From Adlercreutzia rubneri (GTDB lineage: Bacteria; Actinomycetota; Coriobacteriia; Coriobacteriales; Eggerthellaceae): a DNA stretch of 64,000 nucleotides. Below, one piece after another: positions 6,953 through 15,293 of the stretch. Each line of letters starts with the position of its first letter. Position 1 is the stretch's first letter. The stretch lies in NCBI RefSeq assembly GCF_009755265.1, contig NZ_WPOO01000011.1, positions 29,876-93,875 on the forward strand. Direction: 5' to 3'. The notes beneath the pieces were generated by a model. The model was not told the origin of the DNA. It did not search any database and worked only from the letters and a program-made list of their open reading frames with translations. The translations under genes were made by a program, and so were the position numbers.

Positions 6953-9535
6953 CTACTCCCCTCCCGCCAGAGAACCAGCGGGGGTGCCGGCGCCACGGCC
7001 GCTTCCCACGCCAGCGTGGCCCAGGTCGTAGTTCGTCAGCAGCAACTCGGCGTCACGGGCGATGGAGTCGCGCTTGCGAGGCGCCGGGATGGAACCGGTT
7101 CCCTCGGAGAACACCAGCTCCTCACCGTCCTCGGACACGGTGACGTCCACCACCGAACCGCTTGTCCAGCGGCCCTCAAGGATCTGCTCGGACAGCGGAT
7201 CCTCCAGCATGCGCTGGATGGCGCGACGCAAAGGACGCGCGCCGAAGGCGGTATCAGTGCCCTCTTTGGCCACGAGGCGTTTGGCGGCGTCGTCCAGGTT
7301 GATAGTCATGTTCTGGGCAATCATGCGCTCGCGCAACTCGGCCACCATGAGGTCGACGATCTGCACGATCTCGTCCTCGGTCAGGCTCTTGAACACGATG
7401 ATCTCGTCGATGCGGTTCAAGAATTCCGGACGGAAGGCGTTCTTCAGCTCGTGCATGACGCGGCTCTTGATCTCCTTGTCGGAAAGCCCGTTCTGCCCCG
7501 AGTTCGAGAAGCCCAGCGTGGTCGTGGTGGTGATGTCGCGGGCGCCCACGTTCGAGGTCATGATGATGACGGTGTTGCGGAAGTCCACGGTGCGGCCCTG
7601 GGCGTCCGTGAGGCGCCCCTCCTCCAGAATTTGCAGCAGGATGTTGAACACATCCGGATGCGCCTTCTCAATCTCGTCGAAGAGCACCACCGAGTACGGG
7701 CGCTGCCGCACGGCCTTGGTGAGCTGGCCGCCCTCGTCGAAGCCCACGTAGCCCGGAGGCGAACCCACCAGGCGCGACACCGTGTGCTTCTCCATGTACT
7801 CGGACATGTCGAAGGACAGCAGCGCGTCCTCGGAGTTGAACAAGAACTCTGCCAGCGCCTTGGAAAGCTCGGTCTTGCCCACACCCGACGGCCCCAGGAA
7901 GATGAACGAGCCGGCCGGGCGCTTCGGATCCTTCAGGCCGGAACGGGAGCGGCGGATGGCTTTGGAAAGCGCCGTGACGGCCTCGTCCTGGCCGATGATG
8001 CGCTCGTGCAGGACGCCTTCCATACGCAAGAGCTTCTCGGTCTCGGCCTCGGTGAGGTTGCTCACGGGCACGCCGGTGGACATGGATACCACGTCGGCGA
8101 TGTCCTCAACCGTGACGTTCTGCACCGTCTTAGAGGTGTCCTCTTCCCATTGCTTCTCGGCCTCTTCGCGCTCCTTCTTCAGAGCCTCTTCCTCGTCGCG
8201 CAGCTCGGCGGCGCGCTCGAAGTTCTGGTCGCCGATGGCGCGGTCCTTCTCGGCGCGGCACTTCCGCAGCTTCTCGTCCAAGTCGCGCAGCTCTTTGGGC
8301 AGCGTCATGTTGCGGATGCGCATGCGGGCGCCGGCCTCGTCCATGACGTCGATGGCCTTGTCGGGCAGGTAGCGATCCTGGATATAGCGGTTCGCCAGCT
8401 GCACGGCGGCGGTCAGCGCCTCGTCGGTGAAGTGCACGCCGTGGTGCGCCTCGTACTTGTCGCGCAGGCCCTCCATGATGCGCACGGCCTGTTCCTCGTT
8501 GGGCTCGTTGATGGTAAGCGGTTGGAAGCGGCGCTCCAGCGCAGAGTCCTTCTCCAGGTGCTTGCGGAACTCCTCCAGGGTGGTGGCGCCGATGATCTGG
8601 ATCTCGCCGCGCGACAGCGGGGGCTTCAGAATGGCCGCCGCGTCGATGGAGCCCTCGGCGGAGCCGGCGCCGATGATGGTGTGGATCTCGTCGATGAACA
8701 GCAGCACATCGCCGGCGTCCATGACCTCCTTGATGACCTTCTTCAGGCGCTCCTCGAACTCGCCGCGGTACTTCGAGCCGGCCACGAGCGCGGAAACGTC
8801 CAGCGTGATGAGGCGCTTGTTGCGCAGGATGTCGGGCACCTGGTTGGCCACGATGAGCTGGGCCAGGCCTTCGGCGATGGCCGTTTTGCCCACGCCGGGC
8901 TCGCCCAGAATGAGCGGGTTGTTCTTCTGGCGGCGCGAGAGGATCTGCATGACGCGCTCGATCTCCGAGGCACGGCCGATCACCGGATCTAGCTTGCCCT
9001 CGCGGGCCTTCTTGGTGAGGTCGGTGCCGAATTCGGTGAGCATGGAGTCCGATGAGCTGGGCCCGTCGAAGCCCGTGCGCCCGGCGTAGACCGGCGACTG
9101 GCCCACCAGGTCGTTCAGCGCCCCGCGCACGTCGTCGCCGGAGACGTTCAGCCGGCCCAGCACCTCGAGCGCCGTGCCCTCGCCCTCGCGCACGATGCCG
9201 AGCAGCAAGTGCTCCGTGGAGATGTAGGACTGCCCCATCCGCATGGCCTCGCGCAGCGAGTTCTCCAGCACGCGCTTGACGCGCGGCGTGAAGGAGAGGT
9301 GCCCCGAGACATCGGTGTCCTCGTCGATGGTGACCACCTGGCGGATGGCCTGAACGACGCCGTCGTAGCTGACGTTCAAGCGGTCGAGCGCCTGGGCGGC
9401 AAGACCGTCCTTCTCCTGGATGAGGCCGAGCAGGATATGCTCGGTGCCCACGTAGGGCTGGTGAAGCGAGCGCGCCTCATCCTGAGCCAGGACAAGCACT
9501 TTGCGCGCCTTGTCCGTGAATTTCTCGAATGACAT
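6953..9535 (-). CDS. clpC: ATP-dependent Clp protease ATP-binding subunit ClpC
   Basis: ClpC is the AAA+ unfoldase that feeds ClpP in cytoplasmic protein quality control. The 860-residue protein has two N-terminal Clp repeats (about 1-145), a first AAA module with Walker A GEPGVGKT and Walker B LLFIDEIHT, a coiled M-domain with a UVR-like segment (about 395-480), and a second AAA module with GPSGVGKTELSKALAEFLF and VVLFDEIEKAHPDVF. The start at 9535 (MSFEKFTDKARKVL) fits the family and has a GAGG site. Upstream in-frame codons lack one. A CIRCE-like operator at 9629-9655 suggests HrcA repression. The last 25 residues are Gly/Ala-rich and not conserved in the family. Confidence 0.95.
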   Translation of the reverse strand: MSFEKFTDKARKVLVLAQDEARSLHQPYVGTEHILLGLIQEKDGLAAQALDRLNVSYDGVVQAIRQVVTIDEDTDVSGHLSFTPRVKRVLENSLREAMRMGQSYISTEHLLLGIVREGEGTALEVLGRLNVSGDDVRGALNDLVGQSPVYAGRTGFDGPSSSDSMLTEFGTDLTKKAREGKLDPVIGRASEIERVMQILSRRQKNNPLILGEPGVGKTAIAEGLAQLIVANQVPDILRNKRLITLDVSALVAGSKYRGEFEERLKKVIKEVMDAGDVLLFIDEIHTIIGAGSAEGSIDAAAILKPPLSRGEIQIIGATTLEEFRKHLEKDSALERRFQPLTINEPNEEQAVRIMEGLRDKYEAHHGVHFTDEALTAAVQLANRYIQDRYLPDKAIDVMDEAGARMRIRNMTLPKELRDLDEKLRKCRAEKDRAIGDQNFERAAELRDEEEALKKEREEAEKQWEEDTSKTVQNVTVEDIADVVSMSTGVPVSNLTEAETEKLLRMEGVLHERIIGQDEAVTALSKAIRRSRSGLKDPKRPAGSFIFLGPSGVGKTELSKALAEFLFNSEDALLSFDMSEYMEKHTVSRLVGSPPGYVGFDEGGQLTKAVRQRPYSVVLFDEIEKAHPDVFNILLQILEEGRLTDAQGRTVDFRNTVIIMTSNVGARDITTTTTLGFSNSGQNGLSDKEIKSRVMHELKNAFRPEFLNRIDEIIVFKSLTEDEIVQIVDLMVAELRERMIAQNMTINLDDAAKRLVAKEGTDTAFGARPLRRAIQRMLEDPLSEQILEGRWTSGSVVDVTVSEDGEELVFSEGTGSIPAPRKRDSIARDAELLLTNYDLGHAGVGSGRGAGTPAGSLAGGE

Positions 9536-9628
9536 GGTTGCCTCGTTCCTTGGGTTGGTGCCCTTCTGCGAATGCTTTCTCTCTGGTAAAACTGACACGT
9601 CGGGCACGGTAAATAGTTCCCGTGCAGT

Positions 9629-9655
9629 TTAGCACTCCCTATCTTGAATTGCTAA
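9629..9655. promoter_or_regulatory. CIRCE-like HrcA operator upstream of clpC
   Basis: TTAGCACTC, nine bases, then AATTGCTAA. The left arm is identical to the CIRCE consensus and the right arm matches GAGTGCTAA at 7 of 9 positions. It lies about 95 bases upstream of the clpC ATG. Confidence 0.65.
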
Positions 9656-9675
9656 ACCTGGGTCTTGGAAACCCC

Positions 9676-10737
9676 CTATTTGTGGGCACGTTGTGAGGGA
9701 TCCGCAGAAGAATTCCGCGAGGGAGCTTCCTTTTCAGGCTCTTCGGCAACTGCGCGTTCGACCTCCTCGTCGGCGGCGCGCTCCTCCTCGTCGCGGTTGT
9801 CTTGACGGGCGTCCTCGCGGCGGACGTCGCGCTCGATCTTGCGCAGGTTGGCATTTTGGAACTCGGCCACGAAGCCGGCCGAGAAGATGCCGCCGGGAAT
9901 GGCCACGAGCGCCACCGAGAGAAACATGATGACCGAGCCCACAATGCGCCCCGCCGGCGTGATGGGCACCAAGTCGCCGTAGCCGGTGCTTGTGACAGTG
10001 GTCACGGCCCAGTAGATGCCGGACAAAAGGTTGTTGAACTTGTCGGGCTGAGCCGGGTGCTCAATCTCGTACATCACGACACTGGCCACCACCACGAGCA
10101 TGGCGATGACCAGAAACGACGCCACGATTTCATGGTAGTGCTTCGAAATGACGCGACCGATGGTGCGCAGCCCGCGCATATAGCGGGAGATCTTTATCAG
10201 GCGCACCAACCGCACCACGCTGATGACGTTCTGCAGCGCGGGCGTGACGGGCAAAAACCATGCCGCCATATTCGGCCCGAAGGACAAGAGGTCAATGATG
10301 CCCCACGGCGAGAAGATATAGCGCAGCCGAGCACGAGCCGGCGTGCAGTTACCGTAGGCCAAATCGGCAATCCAGATACGAGCGATATATTCCACGAAAA
10401 AGCACACCGTGGAGAATCGGTAGAAGCCCTGGATGATATTGGCCGCCACCGGATCGAGCCCCGGCTGAGCGGAGACGAACACCACCACGGCATTCAGGAG
10501 GATGAGCGCGAACAGCGCACCTCCGACGATCTTCGCCGGCCAGTTCGCCCGATTCAGGTTCTCCAGAGCGTAGAAGGTTTCCCGTTTGAACGTGGAGGAG
10601 TCGCCCAAGCGCCGACGCAGGCTCTCGCGGCGCGTGCGCTCCTTGCGCCGCCGGCGCTCCTCGCGGCGCTCCCACCGCTCGCGGGCAGCGCGCTCGTCGT
10701 CTTCGTCGCGTTGCCGTTCGTCATCTGTGGCGCTCAT
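9676..10737 (-). CDS. Voltage-gated potassium channel
   Basis: A 353-residue six-helix cation channel of the Kv type. A highly charged Arg/Glu N-terminal coil (1-60) precedes S1. S4 is recognisable from arginines spaced by three (VVRLVRLIKISRYMRGLR). The pore loop carries the K+ selectivity filter TVTSTGYGDLVP, followed by S6. The C-terminal tail is again highly charged and has no recognisable nucleotide-binding domain. The ATG at 10737 follows GAGGAGG. It lies between lysS and clpC in the same direction, with its own terminated upstream neighbour, so it probably forms a separate unit that may read toward clpC. Its role in potassium or membrane-potential homeostasis is inferred from family. 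Confidence 0.9.
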   Translation of the reverse strand: MSATDDERQRDEDDERAARERWERREERRRRKERTRRESLRRRLGDSSTFKRETFYALENLNRANWPAKIVGGALFALILLNAVVVFVSAQPGLDPVAANIIQGFYRFSTVCFFVEYIARIWIADLAYGNCTPARARLRYIFSPWGIIDLLSFGPNMAAWFLPVTPALQNVISVVRLVRLIKISRYMRGLRTIGRVISKHYHEIVASFLVIAMLVVVASVVMYEIEHPAQPDKFNNLLSGIYWAVTTVTSTGYGDLVPITPAGRIVGSVIMFLSVALVAIPGGIFSAGFVAEFQNANLRKIERDVRREDARQDNRDEEERAADEEVERAVAEEPEKEAPSRNSSADPSQRAHK

Positions 10738-10824
10738 GGGGCACCTCCTCTCCCCTCTCATTTTAAGCAGGGGCACCGCGGAGATGCGCCGTCATTCACC
10801 AGCCGTCAAGAAGCTGGATACAAA

Positions 10825-10863
10825 GGACGGCCCCCTTCACCGCAGTTGCGAAGGGGGCCGTCC
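10825..10863 (-). terminator. Intrinsic terminator of the lysS unit
   Basis: A 14-bp perfect stem (GGACGGCCCCCTTC / GAAGGGGGCCGTCC) just downstream of the lysS stop, with CTTTGTAT following on the minus strand. Confidence 0.8.
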
Positions 10864-10884
10864 TGGAGTCGTCAGCGCAAGCGC

Positions 10885-12861
10885 CTAGTACAGCTTGGCG
10901 CCGGCGGGGATGTGGTCGTCTACCATGAGGAGGTTCAGGCGCTCCTCGGGCTCGCCGTCGTCGCCGGGCACCTCGTGGATGGCGGACATGAGCATGCCCT
11001 CGGAGGCCACGCCCATCATCTTGCGCGGCGGCAGGTTGGTGATGGCGATGAGCGTCTTGCCCACGAGCTCCTCCGGCTCGTAGTAGGCGTGGATGCCCGA
11101 CAGGATGGTGCGGTCGGCGCCCGTGCCGTCATCTAAGGTGAACCGCAGCAGCTTCTTCGACTTCGGTACCGCAGTGCACTCCTTCACCTTCACGGCGCGG
11201 AAGTCCGACTTGCTGAAGGTGTCGAAGTCCACCTCGTCTTCAAAGAGGGGCTCGATGACGACGTCGGAGAAGTCGATGGGCTCGGACGCGGGGGCCGCAG
11301 CGTCGGCATCGGCGCTGCCGGCAGCTTCGGCCGGCTCCTTCTCAGTCGCGCACACCGGCCTCCCGTCCCCGAGCACCTCGTCCTTCATGTGGGGGAACAG
11401 CAGCACGTCGCGAATGGACGGCGCATCAGTGAGCAACATGACCAGGCGGTCGATGCCGATGCCCACGCCACCAGCCGGCGGCATGCCGTACTCCAGCGCG
11501 CGGATGTAGTCGGCGTCGAAGCCCATGGCCTCGTCGTCGCCCATGTCCTTGGCCGCCACCTGGGCGCGGAAGCGCTCGGCCTGATCCACCGGGTCGTTCA
11601 ACTCGGTGAAGGCGTTGCCGTACTCGTGGCCCAGGATGAACAGCTCGAAGCGCTGAGTGAGCTCGGGGTTCTCCGGATGCTTCTTCGCCAGAGGCGAGAT
11701 CTCCAGCGGGTGGTCGACGACGAAGGTGGGCTGGATGAGCTTCTCCTCCGCCACGGCCTCGAAGATCTCGGAGATGAGCTTGCCCTTGCCCCAAGCCGCC
11801 TCGGCATGGCCGCCGTTTTTCTCCAGAATGGCCACCAGCTCCTCGCGGCTGCGGTCGAAGGACACCTCCTCGCCGGCGTGCTCGCTGGCCAGCTCCATCA
11901 TGGAGGCGCGGCGCCAGTCGCCGGACAAATCCACCGGCGTTCCCTGGTACTCGATCTTCAGCGTGCCGCAGGCTGCCTCGGCCGCGGCCTTGATGCAACC
12001 CTCGGTGAGATCCATCATGGAGTTAAGGTCGCCGAAGGCCTCATAAGCCTCCATGGTGGTGAACTCGGGATTGTGGTACGGATCCATGCCCTCGTTGCGG
12101 AACTGACGGCCGATCTCGAACACCTTCTCGAAACCGCCCACGAGCAGACGCTTCAGCGGCAGCTCCGTGGCGATGCGCAGGTAGTAGTCGCGATCAAGCG
12201 CGTTGAAGTGCGTGATGAAGGGCTTCGCGTTCGCGCCGCCGATGATGGCATGCAGAAACGGCGTCTCTACCTCGTAGTAGCCCTGCTCCTCCATGTAGCG
12301 GCGGATGGCCGAGACGATCTTGAAGCGGCGCTCGAAGGTGGTGCGCACCTCGGGGTTCATAACGAGATCCACGTAGCGCTGGCGATAGCGGGTCTCCTTG
12401 TCCGTCAGGCCGTGGAACTTCTCGGGCAGAGGCCGCAGCGACTTGCTCATCAGCTCAAAAGAGTCCACCGCTACGGACAGCTGGCCGCGGCGGGTTCGCA
12501 TCATAGTGCCATGGACGGCGATCCAGTCACCCACATCCAAATCGCACAGGGCCGCGAAGGCCTCCTCGCCGAGCGCGTTGATGCGGCAGAACAGCTGAAT
12601 GTCGCAGCCGGACTCGCGCAGCTCCAGAAACGCGATCTTGCCCTGGACGCGCTTGGCCATGACACGGCCGGCGATGAGCACCTCATCCTCGGTGGACTCG
12701 CCGTCTTCCAAGTGCGCGTACTTCTCGTTCAGCTCGCCTACCGAATGACTGCGCTTGACCGAGTGCCCATAGGGATCGATGCCCGCGGCAATCAGCGCCT
12801 CGCGCTTGGCGCGGCGCACCTCGATGGGATCGTCTTCGATGATTTCTACCGCTTCGGCCAT
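10885..12861 (-). CDS. lysS: Lysyl-tRNA synthetase, class II, with C-terminal tRNA-binding domain
   Basis: The enzyme charges tRNA-Lys with lysine. The 658-residue protein has an OB-fold anticodon-binding domain (about 60-170) and a class II catalytic core (motif 2 region FEIGRQFRNEGMDPYHNPEFT, motif 3 region GGVGIGIDRLVMLLTDAPSIRDVLLFP). It also has an extra C-terminal domain from about residue 540 (SDFRAVKVKECTAVPKSKK, LPPRKMMGVASEGMLMSA) of the Trbp111/EMAP type seen on MetRS. Standard LysRS is about 500 residues, so the last 130 are an appended tRNA-binding module joined by an Ala/Glu-rich linker. The ATG at 12861 has an AGGAG site overlapping the end of greA, nine bases upstream, indicating co-transcription. 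Confidence 0.95.
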   Translation of the reverse strand: MAEAVEIIEDDPIEVRRAKREALIAAGIDPYGHSVKRSHSVGELNEKYAHLEDGESTEDEVLIAGRVMAKRVQGKIAFLELRESGCDIQLFCRINALGEEAFAALCDLDVGDWIAVHGTMMRTRRGQLSVAVDSFELMSKSLRPLPEKFHGLTDKETRYRQRYVDLVMNPEVRTTFERRFKIVSAIRRYMEEQGYYEVETPFLHAIIGGANAKPFITHFNALDRDYYLRIATELPLKRLLVGGFEKVFEIGRQFRNEGMDPYHNPEFTTMEAYEAFGDLNSMMDLTEGCIKAAAEAACGTLKIEYQGTPVDLSGDWRRASMMELASEHAGEEVSFDRSREELVAILEKNGGHAEAAWGKGKLISEIFEAVAEEKLIQPTFVVDHPLEISPLAKKHPENPELTQRFELFILGHEYGNAFTELNDPVDQAERFRAQVAAKDMGDDEAMGFDADYIRALEYGMPPAGGVGIGIDRLVMLLTDAPSIRDVLLFPHMKDEVLGDGRPVCATEKEPAEAAGSADADAAAPASEPIDFSDVVIEPLFEDEVDFDTFSKSDFRAVKVKECTAVPKSKKLLRFTLDDGTGADRTILSGIHAYYEPEELVGKTLIAITNLPPRKMMGVASEGMLMSAIHEVPGDDGEPEERLNLLMVDDHIPAGAKLY

Positions 12862-12870
12862 TCCGGTCTC

Positions 12871-13341
12871 CTAGTGCTCGATCTTGATAACGGTCAGCTT
12901 GATGTCGCGACCAGTGGGGCCGGTCGTCGTCACCTCGTCGCCCTTCTTGCAGCCGAGCAGCGCCTGACCCACCGGCGACTCGTTGGAGATCTTGCCCTCG
13001 TGGGCATCGGACTCGGCGCCGCCGACGATGGTGAACACGCGCTCACGGCCGTTCATGTCCACGGTCACCGTGGAGCCGATGTTCACCTTGCTCGAGCGCT
13101 TCGGCGCGTTCACAACGGTGGCCTCGGAGAGGATGCGGCTGATCTCGGCGATGCGCGCCTCCATCATGCCCTGCTCGTTCTTGGCATCGTCGTACTCGGA
13201 GTTCTCGGAGATGTCGCCGAACTCGCGGGCGACCTTGATGCGCTCGCCGATCTCGGCACGCTTCTCGTTCTCGAGGTAGTGCAGCTCCTCCTCGAGCTTC
13301 TTCTTGCCTTCTTCAGTCAGCACGTAGTTGTCGTTAGCCAT
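12871..13341 (-). CDS. greA: Transcription elongation factor GreA
   Basis: GreA rescues backtracked RNA polymerase by stimulating transcript cleavage. The 156-residue protein has the normal length, with the N-terminal coiled coil carrying the acidic tip (REFGDISENSEYDDAKNEQ) and the C-terminal FKBP-like domain (ISNESPVGQALLGCKKGDEV). The start at 13341 has an AGGAATC site. A -10 box lies at 13361-13366. lysS follows after nine bases, so the two form an operon. Confidence 0.95.
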   Translation of the reverse strand: MANDNYVLTEEGKKKLEEELHYLENEKRAEIGERIKVAREFGDISENSEYDDAKNEQGMMEARIAEISRILSEATVVNAPKRSSKVNIGSTVTVDMNGRERVFTIVGGAESDAHEGKISNESPVGQALLGCKKGDEVTTTGPTGRDIKLTVIKIEH

Positions 13342-13360
13342 AATGATTCCTATTTTCTCT

Positions 13361-13366
13361 CTTATA
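13361..13366 (-). promoter_or_regulatory. Candidate -10 box for greA-lysS
   Basis: TATAAG on the minus strand, 19 bases before the greA ATG and directly after the strong hairpin at 13371-13406. This would give a very short leader. Confidence 0.35.
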
Positions 13367-13370
13367 CATC

Positions 13371-13406
13371 GGTGGTGCGCCCGCACAACGCAGCGGGCGC
13401 ACCACC
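13371..13406 (-). terminator. Hairpin between tatA and greA
   Basis: A 14-bp perfect stem (GGTGGTGCGCCCGC and its complement) with an 8-base loop, downstream of the tatA stop. It has no U-run on the minus strand, so it may be a weak terminator or an mRNA-stabilising hairpin. Confidence 0.5.
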
Positions 13407-13437
13407 GTTCTTGCCTGATGTTGTCGAAGGAGCGAGG

Positions 13438-13707
13438 TTACTCGGCCTTCTTCTTGACGACCTTCTTCACCGTCTTCTTCGGGGCGGCTGCAGGCTCTTC
13501 CACGACCTCTTCCACCACTTCGACAACTTCCTCGTCGTCGGCGGCTTCCTCGACGTCCTTCTCGCCGGCGCCCATGCCCTCACGCAGGTTCTTCACCGTC
13601 TTGCCGAGCGCGCTGCCGAGTTTGGGCAGGTTCTTCGGGCCGAAGATGAGCAGGATAACGACCAGGATGATGAGGAGCTCGGGAACTCCCATGCCCAGAA
13701 TCTTCAT
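13438..13707 (-). CDS. tatA: Sec-independent translocase protein TatA/TatE
   Basis: The pore-forming component of twin-arginine export. At 89 residues it has a short N-terminal membrane helix (ELLIILVVILLIFG), the GPKNLPKLGSALGKTVKN amphipathic helix that defines TatA, and an acidic then Lys-rich tail (PKKTVKKVVKKKAE). The start at 13707 has a GGAGG site. Probable Tat clients in this window are the lipoprotein flavin reductase (486-2783) and the NapG-like protein (43187-43870). tatBC are not in the window. Confidence 0.92.
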   Translation of the reverse strand: MKILGMGVPELLIILVVILLIFGPKNLPKLGSALGKTVKNLREGMGAGEKDVEEAADDEEVVEVVEEVVEEPAAAPKKTVKKVVKKKAE

Positions 13708-13932
13708 GCAATTCCTCCATAAGGTCGGGCAAGGGGTCGCCTTGCCTTATCGGTAATCGCCCGCCGTCGTCTCGTTTCCGACGAGCAGTGCGCCCGGACC
13801 CTCCGCGCGCCTTTGAATGCGCGGGCAATGGTAACACAAACCCCCTCACCGCGCCGCGTTTCGCACAAATACTTCAACGACGTCCGCCGTTCAGCCTCCA
13901 CCTCTCGCAAAAGGCGCGAAAGAAAAGCGGCG

Positions 13933-14153
13933 ACCGTAGCCAGAAACAAATTTTTGCCACCCCGGTTCGAAGAGCCAGGCATTTTTCCTTGTCTGGCTAC
14001 GGTGTTATCCTGATACAACAAATCGCCCCGGGGCTACGACCAGGCGATATGCCAGAAATCGATATGTTATCCACACGATACACCGTAGCCTGGGGCAGGA
14101 TAATGACGCGATGCTTGCTGCGTCGTGACAAAAACACGCCTCGGGCTACGGTT
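13933..14153. repeat. Dispersed GTAGCC-type inverted repeat cluster, copy 1
   Basis: Within the 505-base spacer 13708-14212 lie five related units of about 28 bases: 13933-13958 (+), 13976-14003 (-), one near 14023-14040 (-), 14082-14108 (+) and 14125-14153 (-). Units begin ACCGTAGCC, followed by a variable part and often TTTTTG(T/C)C. The first pair shares a perfect 12-bp arm (ACCGTAGCCAGA). The same kind of cluster lies at 60204-60424. Nothing else is seen in the spacer apart from a short hairpin at about 13731-13749. Confidence 0.8.
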
Positions 14154-14212
14154 CGCCGCAACCTCGATGGGATAGAATGGGTGTTCAGCATTCGCATCCA
14201 GAAGGAGCAGCT

Positions 14213-14719
14213 ATGTACCGCATGACCGATGAGGAATTCGAAACCGCCATCGCCGAGGCCCTTGATGCGATGCCCGAGCAGTTCATGGAAGCGCTGAACA
14301 ACGTGGCCATCGTATGGGAAGAAGAGCCAAGCGCCTACCATGTGGGCTATGACGAGGAATGGGACATCGAACCAGCGTTTGTCGAAGACGAAGATGGCCC
14401 CGAATCGTATACGCCTGCGGAACGCGATGCAAAAGACGACGCAGCAGCGGAAGACGCAGGCGGCGAATACGAGGCGGAGGACGACGAGGACGAATTCGAC
14501 GACCTTCTCGGGCTGTTCGACGGGCTGTCCATCGTGGAACGGGCCAACGGCTACGACGACGACATCCCCGACGTCATCACCATCTTCAAAGGCCCACACG
14601 AGCGCTGCTTCAACAGCCGCGAGGAAATCGTGGAAGAGGTCGGCAAGACCATCATCCATGAGCTGGGCCACTACTTCGGCCTTAACGAGGACCAGCTGGC
14701 CGCCATGGGCTACGAGTAA
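14213..14719 (+). CDS. Zincin-like metallopeptidase family protein
   Basis: A 168-residue protein of the minimal zincin (PF06262-type) family. The C-terminal signature IIHELGHYFGLNEDQL supplies the HExxH zinc site and a downstream acidic residue. The N-terminal part (FETAIAEALDAMPEQFMEALNNVAIVWEEEPS) also matches the family. It is longer than the usual 120 residues because of a very acidic insert (about residues 50-100) rich in Asp, Glu and Ala. The ATG at 14213 follows AAGGAG. An upstream in-frame ATG at 14177 has no ribosome site. It is one of few rightward genes here and stands alone. Its substrate is unknown. Confidence 0.85.
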   Translation: MYRMTDEEFETAIAEALDAMPEQFMEALNNVAIVWEEEPSAYHVGYDEEWDIEPAFVEDEDGPESYTPAERDAKDDAAAEDAGGEYEAEDDEDEFDDLLGLFDGLSIVERANGYDDDIPDVITIFKGPHERCFNSREEIVEEVGKTIIHELGHYFGLNEDQLAAMGYE

Positions 14720-14780
14720 GGGGGCAGGATAGCCCCGCGCCGAGCCATGCAACCCCTTGAGCGAAAGAGAGCGTGCGGCC

Positions 14781-15182
14781 CTATCGAGGCAGCAGGTTGC
14801 TTGCGTACTCCGTCCTTCCCGCCAGAACATCGTCGTAGAAGCCCTGTTTCCAATCGATATAGTCGATGCTCTTTTGCACCTCGACGAGTAGCTCCGCAAG
14901 TCGCGCGCGCTTGGCCTCGAGCATCGTTTTGCGCTCGGGAATGCTGGCGGCCCCCTGCAAGCACAGCGCTAGGTACTCCTTCATTTCCTGGATGCTCATA
15001 TCGCAGCGCTTAAGGCACGTCAGACTTTTGACCCACTCGACATCGCGCTCGTCGAAAACGCGGCGGTTGTTCGCGCCTCGCTTCACATTGGGCACGAGCC
15101 CCTGGTTGCAGTAGAACTTCAGCGTCTCGTAGGTGAGGCCCGTCGTCTCGCACACCTGCTTCATGGAGTAAAGCTGCGTCAT
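14781..15182 (-). CDS. MerR-family transcriptional regulator
   Basis: A 133-residue regulator with an N-terminal winged helix (MKQVCETTGLTYETLKFYCNQGLVPNVKRGANNRRVFDERDVEWV, read in shorter blocks) and a long C-terminal dimerisation coil ending YIDWKQGFYDDVLAG. There is no Cys cluster, so a metal sensor is unlikely. It diverges from the truncated alcohol dehydrogenase at 15294, with a short palindrome between them at 15224-15238, as in AdhR-type control of aldehyde or alcohol genes. The regulator appears intact although its likely target is broken. The ATG at 15182 has GGAG at a rather long spacing, so the start is slightly uncertain. Confidence 0.85.
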   Translation of the reverse strand: MTQLYSMKQVCETTGLTYETLKFYCNQGLVPNVKRGANNRRVFDERDVEWVKSLTCLKRCDMSIQEMKEYLALCLQGAASIPERKTMLEAKRARLAELLVEVQKSIDYIDWKQGFYDDVLAGRTEYASNLLPR

Positions 15183-15223
15183 GTTTGTGAATGCTCCTTG
15201 CTTTCGCTGCCACTGCCCTTTTG

Positions 15224-15238
15224 CGGTAGTAACTACCG
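15224..15238. promoter_or_regulatory. Candidate MerR-family operator
   Basis: A perfect palindrome, CGGTAG-TAA-CTACCG, in the divergent region between the MerR regulator and the alcohol dehydrogenase remnant. Confidence 0.45.
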
Positions 15239-15293
15239 ATTGATAGAGTCGCACTTTAGCAGCTGAAAGACATCCTGACAAGAAAGGATTCCC

